64,000 nucleotides of DNA from Priestia megaterium (GTDB lineage: Bacteria > Bacillota > Bacilli > Bacillales > Bacillaceae_H): positions 186,001 through 250,000 of the forward strand of contig VTEF01000001.1 of assembly GCA_008180335.1 (NCBI GenBank). The letters are read 5' to 3'. Positions 1 through 10,782 of this stretch are shown piece by piece (position 1 is the first letter of the stretch; the number at the start of each line of letters is the position of its first letter). The translations under genes were made by a program, and so were the position numbers. The notes beneath the pieces are model-generated. The model saw nothing but the letters and a program-made list of their open reading frames with translations, did no database searches and had not been told where the DNA came from.

Positions 1-531
1 ATGAAAGTTATTTCTGATACAGAAACACCACAAGGAGTTGCAGCGGTTTGTTATCAAACTCAGCAAGAAGATATCATGAATACAGCAACGAGAATCTTGT
101 TGCTTGATGCAATACAAGACCCAGGTAACTTAGGAACAATTATCCGGACAGCGGATGCAGCTGGTCTTGATGCCATTGTCGTTGGTGATGGAAGCGTGGA
201 TGTCTATAACAGTAAGGTTATTCGGTCTACCCAAGGCGCTATTTTTCATGTCCCCATTTTAAAAAAAAGTGAATTACTAGATATCATCGCGCTGCTTAAA
301 GAACGGGGCATTTCCATTTACGGAACTTCTTTGAAAAATGGAGAAGTTTTTACAAACGTACAACCATCTTCTTCTTTCGCGCTCGTTGTAGGAAATGAAG
401 GAAACGGTGTGAGTGAACGCGTATTAGCAGAAACAAATCAAAATTTATATATACCTATTTATGGGAAAAGTGAATCGTTAAATGTTGCAATTGCCTCTGG
501 GATTTTACTGTACTATTTAAGAGGAATGTAG
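1..531 (+). CDS. ysgA: TrmH-family (SPOUT) RNA 2'-O-methyltransferase, 3' part
   Basis: C-terminal catalytic part of a SpoU/TrmH methyltransferase that transfers a methyl group from SAM to a ribose 2'-OH in rRNA or tRNA. The three family motifs are visible in order: an N-G-RTADAAG-type motif 1 near residues 37-52 (DPGNLGTIIRTADAAG), motif 2 near 125-135 (VGNEGNGVS) and motif 3 near 153-170 (IPIYGKSESLNVAIASG), which form the trefoil knot. The gene is cut by the window edge: the ATG at position 1 has no visible RBS, and family members are about 245-250 residues with an N-terminal substrate-binding domain, so roughly 70 residues lie upstream. Its place directly upstream of pheST matches ysgA of B. 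subtilis. The exact RNA target is not deducible. Confidence 0.9.
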   Translation: MKVISDTETPQGVAAVCYQTQQEDIMNTATRILLLDAIQDPGNLGTIIRTADAAGLDAIVVGDGSVDVYNSKVIRSTQGAIFHVPILKKSELLDIIALLKERGISIYGTSLKNGEVFTNVQPSSSFALVVGNEGNGVSERVLAETNQNLYIPIYGKSESLNVAIASGILLYYLRGM

Positions 532-560
532 TTGCAACTGCTCTTTCTTTTCACTATAAT
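532..560 (+). promoter_or_regulatory. sigma-A promoter of pheST
   Basis: TTGCAA at 532-537, a 17-nt spacer and a perfect TATAAT at 555-560. It starts one base after the methyltransferase stop codon and drives the T-box leader. Confidence 0.7.
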
Positions 561-567
561 GAAACAA

Positions 568-828
568 TAGTTATATATGCTAAAAACGATGAAAGAGAAT
601 AGTAACTTATGTGGGTTTATATAGGGAGAAAATGCCTTGACTGAAAGCATTTTTATAAATACCATAAGCGAATTCACCTCTTGAGTTGGCACTTAGACCA
701 TCTTTTAAAGATGTAAAGGTGTTCCGGAATTTCCGTTAACATGAATGAAGTGAGCTGTGTGCGTTTATGCAGTTAACAAGGGTGGTAACGCGACTAATCC
801 TCGTCCCTTTTTGGGAGGAGGTTTTTTT
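568..828 (+). promoter_or_regulatory. T-box leader (phenylalanine), pheST
   Basis: Tandem T-box riboswitch that reads uncharged tRNA-Phe and controls transcription of pheST by antitermination. The conserved T-box sequence AGGGTGGTAACGCG is at 779-792. The candidate specifier codon is TTC at 673-675, in the context GAA-TTC-ACC that parallels GAA-CTC-ACC in the leucine T-box at 38 kb. The intrinsic terminator follows: stem CCTC-TCCC (799-807) with GGGA-GAGG (813-821) and seven T residues. The 5' limit is approximate (just after the promoter). Confidence 0.93.
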
Positions 829-864
829 ATTTGTCATTTTTTACGCTAAAAGGAGGAACAAGTG

Positions 865-1899
865 ATGAAAGAACGTTTACAAGAACTTCAACAAGAAGCT
901 GTTGCAAAAGTTGAAGTGGCAAATGATCTAAAGGCATTAAACGATGTACGTGTAGCGTATTTAGGAAAAAAAGGTCCTATTACCGAAGTACTTCGCGGAA
1001 TGGGGAAGTTATCTGCTGAAGAACGTCCAGTGATGGGAGCTTTAGCAAACGAAGTCAGAGAAGCTATTGCATCTAAAATTGAAGAAAAGCAAGCGGTGTT
1101 AGAGGCTGCGGAAGTTGATCGTAAATTAGCCTCTGAAACAATCGATGTAACGCTTCCGGGACGTCCGGTACAAACAGGTACTCATCATCCGCTAACAAGC
1201 GTTATAGAAGAAGTAGAAGATTTGTTTTTGGGGATGGGCTACGAAATTGCTGAAGGCCCTGAAGTTGAACAAGATTATTACAATTTTGAAGCATTAAATT
1301 TACCAAAAGGACACCCTGCGCGTGACATGCAGGATACATTTTACATTACAGAAGAGACATTGCTTCGTACACACACATCGACAGTGCAAGCGCGTGTAAT
1401 GAATAAAAATGAAGAAAAGAGCGCAATAAAAATTATTTGTCCAGGTAAGGTATATCGCCGCGATGATGATGATGCGACGCATTCACATCAATTTATGCAA
1501 ATTGAAGGTCTTGTCGTAGATGAGCATATTCGGATGAGTGATTTAAAGGGAACACTTGAGGTGTTCGTTAAAAAAATGTTTGGGTCTGACCGTGAGATTC
1601 GTCTACGTCCTAGCTTTTTCCCATTCACTGAGCCATCTGTTGAAGTAGATGTTTCCTGTGCTAAATGTGGAGGTCAAGGCTGTAACGTATGTAAACACAC
1701 AGGATGGATTGAAATTTTAGGTGCGGGTATGGTGCATCCGAACGTACTTGAAATGGCAGGATACGATTCGAAGAAATACCGTGGCTTTGCGTTTGGAATT
1801 GGTGTAGAGCGTATTGCAATGTTAAAGCATGGTGTAGACGATATTCGCCACTTCTATACAAATGATGTTCGTTTCTTAGATCAATTTAAACAAGGATAA
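865..1899 (+). CDS. pheS: Phenylalanine--tRNA ligase alpha subunit
   Basis: Catalytic subunit of the cytoplasmic alpha2-beta2 phenylalanyl-tRNA synthetase, which charges tRNA-Phe using ATP. At 344 residues it has the usual bacterial length. Residues 1-85 form the N-terminal tRNA-binding coiled coil. The class II catalytic core follows, with [20 protein letters not shown] near 142-161 (phenylalanine and ATP pocket, motif 2 region) and the motif 3 arginine in [10 protein letters not shown] near 312. A C-x2-C-x3-C-x2-C cluster near residues 266-278 is typical. An in-frame GTG lies one codon upstream (862), but the ATG at 865 has the better spacing (8 nt) from AGGAGG at 851-856. It is followed 14 nt later by pheT, and the T-box makes expression depend on Phe-tRNA charging. 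Confidence 0.97.
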   Translation: MKERLQELQQEAVAKVEVANDLKALNDVRVAYLGKKGPITEVLRGMGKLSAEERPVMGALANEVREAIASKIEEKQAVLEAAEVDRKLASETIDVTLPGRPVQTGTHHPLTSVIEEVEDLFLGMGYEIAEGPEVEQDYYNFEALNLPKGHPARDMQDTFYITEETLLRTHTSTVQARVMNKNEEKSAIKIICPGKVYRRDDDDATHSHQFMQIEGLVVDEHIRMSDLKGTLEVFVKKMFGSDREIRLRPSFFPFTEPSVEVDVSCAKCGGQGCNVCKHTGWIEILGAGMVHPNVLEMAGYDSKKYRGFAFGIGVERIAMLKHGVDDIRHFYTNDVRFLDQFKQG

Positions 1900-1913
1900 G
1901 GGAGGCTTTTGAC

Positions 1914-4325
1914 ATGTTTGTGTCTTATCGATGGTTACAAGAGTATGTTGACTTAACAGGCGTAACAGCAGACGAACTAGCTGATAAAATTACGAAAAGC
2001 GGAATTGAAGTAGAAAGTGTAGAAAGTTTGAATAAAGGGATTAGTGGTGTTGTCATCGGGCATGTTGTTGTTCGCGAACAGCATCCAAATGCCGACAAAT
2101 TAAGCCGCTGCCAAGTCGATATTGGTGAAGGAGAACCAGTTCAAATTATTTGTGGTGCACCAAACGTGGCACAAGGACAAAAAGTAGCAGTGGCAAAAGT
2201 AGGGGCAGTATTACCTGGTAACTTTAAAATTAAGCGTGCAAAGCTACGAGGCGAAGAATCGAACGGAATGATCTGCTCTCTTCAAGAACTTGGCATTGAA
2301 AGCAAGCTTGTAGCAAAAGAATATCAAGAAGGAATCTTTGTATTCCCAAATGATGCGGAAGTAGGAGCAGACGCATTAGAAGCATTAAACTTACATGATG
2401 AAGTGCTAGAGCTAGGTTTAACACCAAATCGTTCTGATTGTTTAAGTATGCTAGGAGTTGCGCATGAAGTAGCTGCTATTTTACGTCGTCAAGTGAAGTA
2501 CCCAACGGTTACTGTTCCAGCATCTAATGAACAAGCATCTGATTATATTTCGGTAAAAGTAGAAGCGAAAGAAGATAATCCATTATATGTGGCACGCGTC
2601 ATAAAGAACGTTAAAATTGCTCCATCACCATTATGGATGCAAACACGCTTAATGGCCGCTGGTATTCGCCCTCACAACAATGTCGTGGATATAACAAATT
2701 ATATTTTACTTGAGTATGGCCAGCCGCTACATGCATTTGATTATGATCGTCTTGGTTCAAAAGAAATCGTTGTCCGCCATGCAACAGAAGGTGAAAAATT
2801 AGTTACGCTTGATGATCAAGAGCGTGTATTAAAAGGTCACCAACTCGTTATTACAAATGGTGCAGAACCAGTCGCTCTTGCGGGTGTAATGGGAGGAGCA
2901 AACTCCGAAGTAAAAGATGACACAGTCACGGTGTTACTTGAGTCTGCTTATTTCAAAGGACTAACAATTCGTCAAGCATCTAAAGATCACGGGTTACGCA
3001 GTGAGGCAAGCGCGCGTTTTGAAAAAGGAATTGATTCAAATCGTACACGTGTTGCAGCGGATCGCGCTGCAGAGCTAATCGCTCAGTATGCAGGCGGTGA
3101 AGTTGTCAATGGAACGGTTGAAGCAGATACATTGACGATTGAGCCAGCAGTAATCGCTGTTTCATTAAACCGTATTAACGATGTGCTTGGAACAGAATTA
3201 TCCATGAACGAAGTGCAAGATATTATGACGCGTCTTCAATTTGAAAGCAAAGTAGAAGAAGATTCAATTGTTGTGACGGTGCCTACTCGCCGTGGTGATA
3301 TTACAATTGAAGAAGATATCGTTGAAGAAGTGGCTCGCATGTATGGGTATGATTACCTGCCAACAACGCTCCCTGTAACAGTTGCAACGCCAGGGAAATT
3401 ATCGGATTATCAAAAAAAGCGCCGTAAAGTCCGCCGCTTTTTAGAAGGAGCAGGTTTAGCTCAAACAACTACGTACTCGTTGACTAGCCAAGAGAAAGCT
3501 ACTGAATTTGCATTAAATGTAACGAACACTATTCGTTTAGCAATGCCAATGAGTGAAGATCGCAGTGTACTTCGTCAAAGTTTAGTTCCTCATCTTCTTG
3601 AGGCGGTAAAACACAATAATGCCCGTCAAACCGACTCCGTTGCTGTATATGAAACAGGAGCTGTGTTCTTGGATAAACAAGGGCAATTACCGGATGAACA
3701 AGAACGTGTAGCAGGAGCTGTCACAGGGCTGTGGCACACACATAGCTGGCAAGGGGAAAAGAAAGTAGTAGACTTTTATGTAGTGAAAGGTGTATTGGAA
3801 GGATTATTTGTTCAGTTAGGACTTGAAAAACAGATTTCATATGCACCTATAAAAAGAGAAGCGATGCATCCTGGACGTACAGCTGCTGTACTGCTAAACG
3901 GTCAAGAAATTGGCTATATCGGCCAAATTCATCCAGTTACACAAAAACAATACGGTTTGCGTGAAACCTACGTATTTGAATTGGATTTAAGCGCTCTTTT
4001 AACAGCTGATGTAGAATCAGTCCATTATTCAACAGTTCCTCGTTTCCCGTCAATTACACGTGATATCGCTCTTGTGGTCGATAAAGATGTGTTAGCAGGA
4101 GAAGTGCAGCGTGTGATTTATGAAGCAGGAGGAGCGTTATTAAAAGACGTTGCAGTATTTGATTTATATGATGGAGAACGAATGGAAGAAGGCAAAAAAT
4201 CAGTTGCATTCTCATTGCGTTACCTAGATCCAGAACGTACATTAACTGATGAAGAAGTGACAAAAGCACATAATGCAGTGTTACAAGCAGTTGAAACGCA
4301 GTTCGGTGCAACATTGCGTTCGTAA
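1914..4325 (+). CDS. pheT: Phenylalanine--tRNA ligase beta subunit
   Basis: Large subunit of phenylalanyl-tRNA synthetase, 803 residues, the family norm. In order: an N-terminal EMAP/OB tRNA-binding domain (about 40-150), the B3/B4 domain (about 210-390) that hydrolyses mischarged Tyr-tRNA-Phe, a B5 DNA-binding-like fold (about 400-480), the degenerate class II core (about 490-690) and a C-terminal ferredoxin-like anticodon-binding domain (about 710-803, including [14 protein letters not shown]). All domains look intact. It is translated from ATG at 1914 after a GGGAGG site and is co-transcribed with pheS. A bidirectional terminator separates it from the convergent rnhC. Confidence 0.97.
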   Translation: MFVSYRWLQEYVDLTGVTADELADKITKSGIEVESVESLNKGISGVVIGHVVVREQHPNADKLSRCQVDIGEGEPVQIICGAPNVAQGQKVAVAKVGAVLPGNFKIKRAKLRGEESNGMICSLQELGIESKLVAKEYQEGIFVFPNDAEVGADALEALNLHDEVLELGLTPNRSDCLSMLGVAHEVAAILRRQVKYPTVTVPASNEQASDYISVKVEAKEDNPLYVARVIKNVKIAPSPLWMQTRLMAAGIRPHNNVVDITNYILLEYGQPLHAFDYDRLGSKEIVVRHATEGEKLVTLDDQERVLKGHQLVITNGAEPVALAGVMGGANSEVKDDTVTVLLESAYFKGLTIRQASKDHGLRSEASARFEKGIDSNRTRVAADRAAELIAQYAGGEVVNGTVEADTLTIEPAVIAVSLNRINDVLGTELSMNEVQDIMTRLQFESKVEEDSIVVTVPTRRGDITIEEDIVEEVARMYGYDYLPTTLPVTVATPGKLSDYQKKRRKVRRFLEGAGLAQTTTYSLTSQEKATEFALNVTNTIRLAMPMSEDRSVLRQSLVPHLLEAVKHNNARQTDSVAVYETGAVFLDKQGQLPDEQERVAGAVTGLWHTHSWQGEKKVVDFYVVKGVLEGLFVQLGLEKQISYAPIKREAMHPGRTAAVLLNGQEIGYIGQIHPVTQKQYGLRETYVFELDLSALLTADVESVHYSTVPRFPSITRDIALVVDKDVLAGEVQRVIYEAGGALLKDVAVFDLYDGERMEEGKKSVAFSLRYLDPERTLTDEEVTKAHNAVLQAVETQFGATLRS

Positions 4326-4372
4326 AGCGGTAAGGTCAGCGATGATGATTGGATAGATTAAAAAATAGAACA

Positions 4373-4405
4373 AAGAGACGTGATGATCACGTCTCTTTTA
4401 TTTTT
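4373..4405. terminator. Bidirectional terminator pheT / rnhC
   Basis: Perfect palindromic stem AAGAGACGTGAT-ATCACGTCTCTT with T-rich sequence on the plus side and A-rich sequence on the other. It overlaps the rnhC stop codon and serves two convergent genes. Confidence 0.85.
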
Positions 4406-5321
4406 GAGCAATCTTCATTGCTTTTTCTGTATTTGCAAAATGAATTTTAGCTAAAGAGTGAAGTGCTTCTACTCCATGCTCTTTCATAATTTTAGCAGCT
4501 ACATGATCAACGTGTGAGCCGGCTCCTCTTGGAATAGTCATTCCAACTTTCTCAGTTAAGGCATCCATTTGTTTTAAAAAAGCATATCTGGCAATAATGG
4601 AAGCTGCAGCCACCGCTAAATGAACGCTCTCGCCTTTTGTACTAAAATAGACATTTTCTTTAACAATTTCTTTTTCGTTCGAGATATGTTTATAATACGT
4701 ATTTTTTTCAACAAATTGGTCAATTAGAATGGCATTCGGCTTCTCAGGTTTTATTTTTTCGATCACATTAACAAGTGCTTTATTGTGCAAAAGTGCTTTC
4801 ATTTTTCCTTGAGACATGCCGCGTTGTTGAAATTCATTGTATTTTTCATTATGTAAAACAAGTAAGCTGTATGGAATGAATAAAATAAGCTTTTTAGCAA
4901 TTTCAATGATTTTTAAGTCGGTTAAATCTTTTGAATCACGTACGCCAAGCTCTTTTAATAACGGGATTTGTTCTTTGGATACATAAGCAGCTACAACCGT
5001 CATTGGTCCGAAATAATCACCTGTACCTACTTCGTCAGAGCCAATGACAGATAAAGAGCTAAAGCCTGGTGGAAGGGATGGTGTTTTTTTGGTTTTAAGT
5101 GCGGGCTGACTAAGTAAACCTGTTCCCCATTTTTGTGCTTCTTTTTCTGCGTCTTTGCCTTGAAACAGTACTTTTCCAGACCGGTAAGCTGTAATGGAAC
5201 AACCAGGTAGCTTTGCTGTAAAGACACCGCCTTGCGGGACTTTTGATTGCAGGAAGGAAGCATAATGTTCTTTCATTTCTGAAACAGCTTGAGGTGATAA
5301 TGTTAAAACAGCATGTGACAT
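4398..5321 (-). CDS. rnhC: Ribonuclease HIII
   Basis: Mg-dependent ribonuclease that cleaves the RNA strand of RNA-DNA hybrids (R-loops, primers). It has 307 residues. The N-terminal TBP-like substrate-binding domain of RNase HIII occupies about 1-85 and includes the SKVPQGGVFTAKLPG segment. The type 2 RNase H fold follows: the catalytic motif GSDEVGTGDYFGP near 93-105 supplies Asp and Glu, and further acidic residues lie in RDSKDL and LIDQF. The GxGSHVDHVAA element is near the C terminus. The start ATG (5319-5321 on the complement) follows AAAGGTG. It stands alone on the minus strand between pheT and zapA, exactly as in B. subtilis. Confidence 0.96.
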   Translation of the reverse strand: MSHAVLTLSPQAVSEMKEHYASFLQSKVPQGGVFTAKLPGCSITAYRSGKVLFQGKDAEKEAQKWGTGLLSQPALKTKKTPSLPPGFSSLSVIGSDEVGTGDYFGPMTVVAAYVSKEQIPLLKELGVRDSKDLTDLKIIEIAKKLILFIPYSLLVLHNEKYNEFQQRGMSQGKMKALLHNKALVNVIEKIKPEKPNAILIDQFVEKNTYYKHISNEKEIVKENVYFSTKGESVHLAVAAASIIARYAFLKQMDALTEKVGMTIPRGAGSHVDHVAAKIMKEHGVEALHSLAKIHFANTEKAMKIAQK

Positions 5322-5535
5322 TAATTTTTCACACCTTTCTAAAATTTACTCCTAAAAGGCTATATAGGAATGTAGATGGATTGTATAATAAATGATGCGA
5401 ATTGTTGGTAAATCATTTTGTTTTACAATCAAAAATCTATTTTTTATAATAACGTAAATATAGATATCTTTCCATTGCAGTCCTCTTCATGATATGATAA
5501 GGATTAGGATTTTTTGTGGAACGGAGGACTTTCTC

Positions 5536-5796
5536 GTGTCAGAACAGGATAAAACACGTGCGACAGTTGATATTTTCGGTCAACCATACAAAATTGTCGG
5601 TAGTGAGAGTACAAGTCATATTCGTCTTGTTGCTTCTATTGTTGATGATAAAATGCGGGAGATTAGCAAGAAAAACCCGTACCTAGATATAAATAAGTTA
5701 GCTGTATTAACTGCAGTGAATATTGTGCATGATTATGTTAAGTTAAAAGAAGATTACGAGAAAATTGAAAAAAAACTTAATCAGAAAGAGGAATGA
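5536..5796 (+). CDS. zapA: Cell division protein ZapA
   Basis: Small cytoplasmic protein that bundles FtsZ filaments and stabilises the Z-ring. It has 86 residues, the normal Bacillus length. The N-terminal half is the beta-hairpin head ([12 protein letters not shown]), and the C-terminal half is a long helix ([32 protein letters not shown]) that forms the antiparallel coiled coil. The frame is open further upstream, but the GTG at 5536 is chosen because GGAGGAC (5524-5530) sits at the right distance and the longer N terminus is not found in the family. Its stop overlaps an ATG for the next gene, so the two are translationally close. Confidence 0.92.
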   Translation: MSEQDKTRATVDIFGQPYKIVGSESTSHIRLVASIVDDKMREISKKNPYLDINKLAVLTAVNIVHDYVKLKEDYEKIEKKLNQKEE

Positions 5797-5804
5797 TAAG
5801 CTCG

Positions 5805-6347
5805 ATGTTAGACATCATTTTAATTGTCTTGCTTCTTTTAGGTTTTTTGACAGGATTAAAAAGAGGGTTTATTTTGCAGTTAGTTCATCTCGTTAGTTTT
5901 GCGGCTGCATTTATTGTAGCCTATATGTTTAGCGGTGACCTAGCACCACGTTTGCGTCTAATTATCCCGTTTCCAGATATACAGCAACAAAGTGTCGCAT
6001 CGATTGTTTTTGATTCTGTTTCAATCGAAGATGCGTTTTATCGAATGATTGCATTTGCCATTTTATTTTTCGCAACACGACTCGTGCTTCGAATAATCGG
6101 ATCGGTTTTTACCTCATTGACAGAGCTCCCTATTTTGCGCCAGTTGAACAGGTGGGGAGGCGGTGCACTTGGTTTTTTAGAAGTGTACGTTATTGTTTTT
6201 GTGCTACTATATATCGGAGCTGTTATGCCTGTAAATGAAATTCAAGTACCGATTCAACAATCATCGATTGCTATTAATATTGTCAAAAATACGCCGTACT
6301 TATCGTCTACATTGCAAGAATTATGGACACAATATGGCATGATTTAA
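5805..6347 (+). CDS. yshB: CvpA family integral membrane protein
   Basis: Polytopic membrane protein of the CvpA family; in Escherichia coli CvpA is needed for colicin V production, but the Bacillus role is unknown. About 180 residues with four predicted membrane segments: 3-22 (LDIILIVLLLLGFLTGLKRG), 28-46, around 84-106 and around 118-144. An upstream ATG at 5793 overlaps the zapA stop (ATGA) but has no room for a ribosome binding site. The ATG at 5805 gives the MLD-start seen in relatives; neither start has an ideal RBS. It is followed by a good stem-loop terminator. Confidence 0.85.
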   Translation: MLDIILIVLLLLGFLTGLKRGFILQLVHLVSFAAAFIVAYMFSGDLAPRLRLIIPFPDIQQQSVASIVFDSVSIEDAFYRMIAFAILFFATRLVLRIIGSVFTSLTELPILRQLNRWGGGALGFLEVYVIVFVLLYIGAVMPVNEIQVPIQQSSIAINIVKNTPYLSSTLQELWTQYGMI

Positions 6348-6373
6348 AAGTGTATTCAACTATTTCATGGAGA

Positions 6374-6420
6374 GGGTGTATCAAAAGTATCATAATACTT
6401 TTGAAATACCTTCTTTTTGT
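6374..6420 (+). terminator. Terminator after zapA-cvpA
   Basis: Long stem in which GGTGTAT-AAAAGTAT pairs with ATACTTTT-AAATACC, one mismatch, followed by a T-rich run. Confidence 0.7.
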
Positions 6421-6508
6421 TTTACAATGATGATGAAAGAAAGTGGTTTAGTCTATTAAATTTCGAACTATTTAACTATCTGTATTTTGAATAGAGGCTG
6501 GTGAAAAA

Positions 6509-8221
6509 ATGAATAAAAAAGAAGTTATTAAGTTATTAGAAACAATTGCTACATATATGGAATTAAAGGGTGATAATCCATTTAAAATTTCTGCATTCAG
6601 AAAAGCAGCAGCAGCACTTGAAGGTGATGAAAGAAGTTTAGCTGATATTGAAGATTTTACAGCGCTACAAGGAATTGGAAAAGGAACAGCAGCTGTGATT
6701 GTCGAGTTTCTTGAAACAGGCGAATCAACCGTTTTAGCAGAGTTAAAACAACAAGTGCCGGAAGGGTTAATTCCGTTATTAAAGCTGCCGGGATTAGGAG
6801 GAAAAAAGATTGCTAAGCTTTATAAAGAATTAGGAATTAATGATATCGATTCTCTTCGCCAAGCATGCAAAGAAGAAAAAGTACAAGCCTTAAGTGGATT
6901 TGGCAAAAAAACAGAAGAGAAAATTATGGCTGCCATTGAAGAGTTTGGAAAACGACCAGAACGATTACCTCTCGCATTTATGCTGCCAATTGCTGAAGAG
7001 ATTATGACAGCTTTAGAAACGATGAACGGTATTCATCGTTTTTCACAGGCTGGAAGCATTCGTCGTATGAGAGAGACTGTGAAGGATTTAGATTTTATCA
7101 TTTCGACAAGTGATTCTAGAGTTGTAAGAGAACAATTAGTATCTCTGCCGCTTGTGAAAGAGGTTATTGCGAATGGCGATACGAAAGTGTCAGTCACGTT
7201 AGCGTATGAATACGATGTATCTGTTGATTTTCGCCTTGTAGAAGATCAAGCTTTTGCAACAACGTTACATCACTTTACAGGGTCAAAAGATCATAATGTT
7301 CGCATGCGGCAATTGGCAAAAGAGCGCGGAGAGAAAATTAGTGAATATGGTGTTGAAAAGGTGGAAACAGGTGAAGTAACGACATTTAAATCCGAAGAAG
7401 CTTTCTATGCTCATTTTGGCTTGTCATTTATTCCGCCAGAACTTCGCGAAGATGGCAGTGAAGTAGATGTATTTATGAAGCCACAAGCGCTTATTCAATT
7501 TGGAGACGTAAAAGGTGATTTACATATGCATTCCACTTGGAGCGATGGAGCATATTCCATTGAAGAGATGGCAGAAGCCTGTCGAGCAAAAGGATATGAG
7601 TATATGGCCATTACCGATCACTCCCAATATTTAAAAGTGGCGAACGGGTTAAGTCCTGAGCGTATTCGCAAACAGCGTGAGGAAATCGACCGTTTAAATG
7701 AACGCTATAAAGATTTTACTATATTGGCAGGGATAGAAATGGATATCTTGCCAAATGGGACATTAGACTATGACGATGAGCTTCTGTCCGAAATGGATTT
7801 TGTTATTGCGTCAATTCATTCAAGCTTTTCACAATCGCGTGAAGAAATTATGGTTCGTCTAAAACAAGCATTAACCAATATCCATGTAGATTTAATCGCA
7901 CATCCAACAGGCCGTTTAATTGGTCGTCGTGAAGGTTATGATGTAGACATTGATTTGCTTATTGAATTAGCCAAAGAAACAAACACAGCTCTTGAATTAA
8001 ATGCGAATCCCAATCGGTTAGATTTAGCAGCTGAGCACATAAGAAAAGCGCAAGATGCAGGAGTTAAGATTGCTATTAATACGGATGCTCATAACCTTGA
8101 GATGCTTGAGCATATGAAGATTGGTATTTCAACAGGTATTAAAGGGTGGTTAAAACCTGAAACGGTCCTTAATACGTATCGTTTAGAAGACTTGAAAGCA
8201 TTTTTGCAGCGACATCATTAA
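6509..8221 (+). CDS. polX: Family X DNA polymerase / 3'-5' exonuclease PolX
   Basis: DNA polymerase beta-like enzyme with a C-terminal PHP exonuclease, acting in gap-filling base excision repair. It has 570 residues, as in B. subtilis PolX. Order: helix-hairpin-helix 8-kDa domain (about 1-80, with GIGKGTAA), a second HhH (LPGLGGKKIAKL near 95-106), palm and nucleotidyltransferase motif GSIRR...KDLDF near 183-198 with two metal-binding Asp, and a third Asp in VSVDF near 240. The PHP domain follows from about 335, with metal ligands HMHSTWSDG, TDHS, E in GIEMD, HSS and TDAHN, all present, so the exonuclease should be active. The start follows GAGGCTGGTG. It sits 27 nt upstream of mutS2. Confidence 0.95.
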   Translation: MNKKEVIKLLETIATYMELKGDNPFKISAFRKAAAALEGDERSLADIEDFTALQGIGKGTAAVIVEFLETGESTVLAELKQQVPEGLIPLLKLPGLGGKKIAKLYKELGINDIDSLRQACKEEKVQALSGFGKKTEEKIMAAIEEFGKRPERLPLAFMLPIAEEIMTALETMNGIHRFSQAGSIRRMRETVKDLDFIISTSDSRVVREQLVSLPLVKEVIANGDTKVSVTLAYEYDVSVDFRLVEDQAFATTLHHFTGSKDHNVRMRQLAKERGEKISEYGVEKVETGEVTTFKSEEAFYAHFGLSFIPPELREDGSEVDVFMKPQALIQFGDVKGDLHMHSTWSDGAYSIEEMAEACRAKGYEYMAITDHSQYLKVANGLSPERIRKQREEIDRLNERYKDFTILAGIEMDILPNGTLDYDDELLSEMDFVIASIHSSFSQSREEIMVRLKQALTNIHVDLIAHPTGRLIGRREGYDVDIDLLIELAKETNTALELNANPNRLDLAAEHIRKAQDAGVKIAINTDAHNLEMLEHMKIGISTGIKGWLKPETVLNTYRLEDLKAFLQRHH

Positions 8222-8248
8222 GTTTAGAAGTAACAGGAGGAGTCTATT

Positions 8249-10612
8249 TTGCATTCACGTATTTTCCATGTACTGGAGTTTAATAAAGTAAAAGAACAGC
8301 TTGCATCAAAAGTTGCCTCTTCATTAGGAAGGGAAAAAGTAGAAAAATTAGTTCCGTCTACTAAGTATGAAGAAGTTATCAACTGGCAAGATGCAACAGA
8401 TGAAGCTACAACTGTCTTGCGGTTACGTGGACATGTACCGTTAGGTGGAATATTTGATGTTCGACCAAGCATTAAGCGAGCTGAAATTGGAGGCACGTTA
8501 AGTCCCAATGAATTATTAGATATTGCAAGTACGGTATATGCCGTAAAGCAACTGAAACAGTTTACAGAACAGCTGCTAGATGATGAGGATATTCAAATCC
8601 CGATTATGTACGGATATATAGAAGGATTAATGTCATTACCAGAGATTGAGCAAGCCATTAAGATGAGTATTGATGAAAATGGAACTGTGTTAGATGGAGC
8701 TAGTGATCAACTTCGCGGAATTCGGCAAAAATTACGATCGACAGAGTCACGAATTCGTGAGAAGCTAGACAGTTTAGTACGTTCATCCTCTGCACAAAAA
8801 ATGTTATCCGATACGCTCGTTACGATTCGAAACGAACGGTTTGTAATCCCTGTTAAACAAGAGTATCGCAATGCATACGGAGGAATCGTTCATGATCAAT
8901 CTTCTTCTGGAGCGACTCTGTTTGTTGAGCCGCAAGCAATTGTCACACTAAACAATGAACTACAAGAAGCGAAAGTAAAAGAAAAACAAGAAATTGAACG
9001 AATTTTAGTTGGGTTAACGATGCAAGTGGCTGAAGTATCAAATGAACTTCGTCAAAATGTATACTTGCTTGGTGAATTAGACTTTATGTTTGCAAAAGGC
9101 CGTTATAGTCATGAATTGAAAGCTTCAAAACCAAAGGTGAATAGCCGTGGGTACATCAAGCTACTGAAAGCCAAGCATCCTCTTATTCCTCAGGAAGATG
9201 TGGTTGCAAATGATATTGAACTTGGAGATGAGTACACATCAATTGTTATTACGGGGCCAAATACAGGCGGTAAAACAGTAACATTAAAAACAATTGGATT
9301 GTTTACATTAATGGCGCAGGCTGGCTTACAGATTCCTGCATTAGATGGATCAGAAATCGCTGTATTCCAACAGGTTTTTGCTGACATTGGGGATGAACAA
9401 TCAATTGAACAAAGTTTAAGTACATTTTCATCCCATATGGTGAACATTGTAAGTATTTTAGAGAAAGTGGATAAAGATAGTTTAGTGCTATTTGATGAAC
9501 TAGGTGCCGGAACGGATCCTCAGGAAGGAGCAGCGTTGGCCATCTCAATTTTAGATGAAGTGTATGAACGGGGAGCATGTGTTGTTGCTACTACACATTA
9601 TCCAGAATTAAAAGCATATGGATATAATCGTTCAGGAGTAGTCAATGCAAGTGTGGAATTTGATATTGAAACATTAAGCCCTACTTATAAGCTATTAATT
9701 GGTGTTCCAGGACGAAGTAATGCATTTGAAATCTCAAAGCGACTTGGATTAACATCAAGCGTCATTGAACGTGCGAAAGGCTATATTGGCTCTGATACAA
9801 ATAAAGTAGAAAATATGATTGCATCTCTAGAAGATAGCCGGCGTAAATCAGAGTCAGAACTTGAAGAAGCAGAAGCATTGCGTAAAGAATCTCAAAAACT
9901 GCATAAAGAACTACAGCGTCAAATTATTGAGTTTAATGAAAATCGGGACAAGTTATATGAAAAAGCAGAAAAGAAAGCAGAAGCTACAATTAAAGCTGCA
10001 ACAGAAGAAGCAGAGCAGATTATCCGTGATCTTCGTTCTATGAGGCAGAATCAACACGCCACAATTAAAGAGCATGAATTAATTGAAGCAAGAAAACGTC
10101 TTGAAGAAGCAGTTCCAACACTAGAAAAAAGCAATAAGAAAAAAGTGGCACCTAAGAAGCAAGAGCGAACATTAGCTCCAGGAGATGAAGTGAAAGTATT
10201 GTCATGGGGGCAAAAAGGTACACTTGTTGAACGTGTTAGTGATACAGAATGGCAAGTGCAGATGGGAATTATGAAGATGAAAGTAAAAGAAAAAGATCTT
10301 GAGTATATCAGCTCTCCTAAGCCAGTAGAAACGAAGCCGCTTGCTACTGTAAAAGGTAAAGATTATCATGTTAATCTAGAGCTAGATTTACGAGGTGAGC
10401 GTTATGAAAATGCACTGAATCGAGTTGAAAAGTACATCGATGATGCACTGCTTGCTGGATATCCTCGTGTGTCAATCATTCATGGAAAAGGAACAGGGGC
10501 TCTTCGAAAAGGCGTGCAAGAGTATTTGAAGAACCATCGCTCTGTAAACAGTATTCGATTCGGTGAAGCAACCGAAGGAGGGACTGGAGTTACAGTTGTA
10601 GAATTTAAATAA
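8249..10612 (+). CDS. mutS2: Endonuclease MutS2 / ribosome-rescue ATPase
   Basis: MutS-related ATPase with a C-terminal Smr domain. MutS2 proteins suppress or promote recombination depending on species, and in B. subtilis MutS2 acts on collided ribosomes; this does not belong to classical mismatch repair. It has 787 residues. The N-terminal clamp and coiled-coil region is about 1-300. The Walker A motif [10 protein letters not shown] lies near 333-342, Walker B-like [13 protein letters not shown] near 410, and a conserved [11 protein letters not shown] His segment follows. A long coiled coil runs from about 520 to 630, then a KOW-like segment, and then Smr (LDLRG near 713 and [11 protein letters not shown] near 747-757), all intact. 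It starts with TTG at 8249, 8 nt after AGGAGG. Confidence 0.95.
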   Translation: MHSRIFHVLEFNKVKEQLASKVASSLGREKVEKLVPSTKYEEVINWQDATDEATTVLRLRGHVPLGGIFDVRPSIKRAEIGGTLSPNELLDIASTVYAVKQLKQFTEQLLDDEDIQIPIMYGYIEGLMSLPEIEQAIKMSIDENGTVLDGASDQLRGIRQKLRSTESRIREKLDSLVRSSSAQKMLSDTLVTIRNERFVIPVKQEYRNAYGGIVHDQSSSGATLFVEPQAIVTLNNELQEAKVKEKQEIERILVGLTMQVAEVSNELRQNVYLLGELDFMFAKGRYSHELKASKPKVNSRGYIKLLKAKHPLIPQEDVVANDIELGDEYTSIVITGPNTGGKTVTLKTIGLFTLMAQAGLQIPALDGSEIAVFQQVFADIGDEQSIEQSLSTFSSHMVNIVSILEKVDKDSLVLFDELGAGTDPQEGAALAISILDEVYERGACVVATTHYPELKAYGYNRSGVVNASVEFDIETLSPTYKLLIGVPGRSNAFEISKRLGLTSSVIERAKGYIGSDTNKVENMIASLEDSRRKSESELEEAEALRKESQKLHKELQRQIIEFNENRDKLYEKAEKKAEATIKAATEEAEQIIRDLRSMRQNQHATIKEHELIEARKRLEEAVPTLEKSNKKKVAPKKQERTLAPGDEVKVLSWGQKGTLVERVSDTEWQVQMGIMKMKVKEKDLEYISSPKPVETKPLATVKGKDYHVNLELDLRGERYENALNRVEKYIDDALLAGYPRVSIIHGKGTGALRKGVQEYLKNHRSVNSIRFGEATEGGTGVTVVEFK

Positions 10613-10782
10613 TTAATGTAACAATGGGTGAATCACACGTTATCACTGACTGTTCATTAGGTTCGTTTCATTTGATAAAAAATTGGCTTCCAACAAAATA
10701 TGTTCTTCTTCCTAAATAACAAGGCAAAGATGGCTATGTGTAAGAGTAAAAAAGTGGGAGAAAACAGGAGTGATGGTGAAAG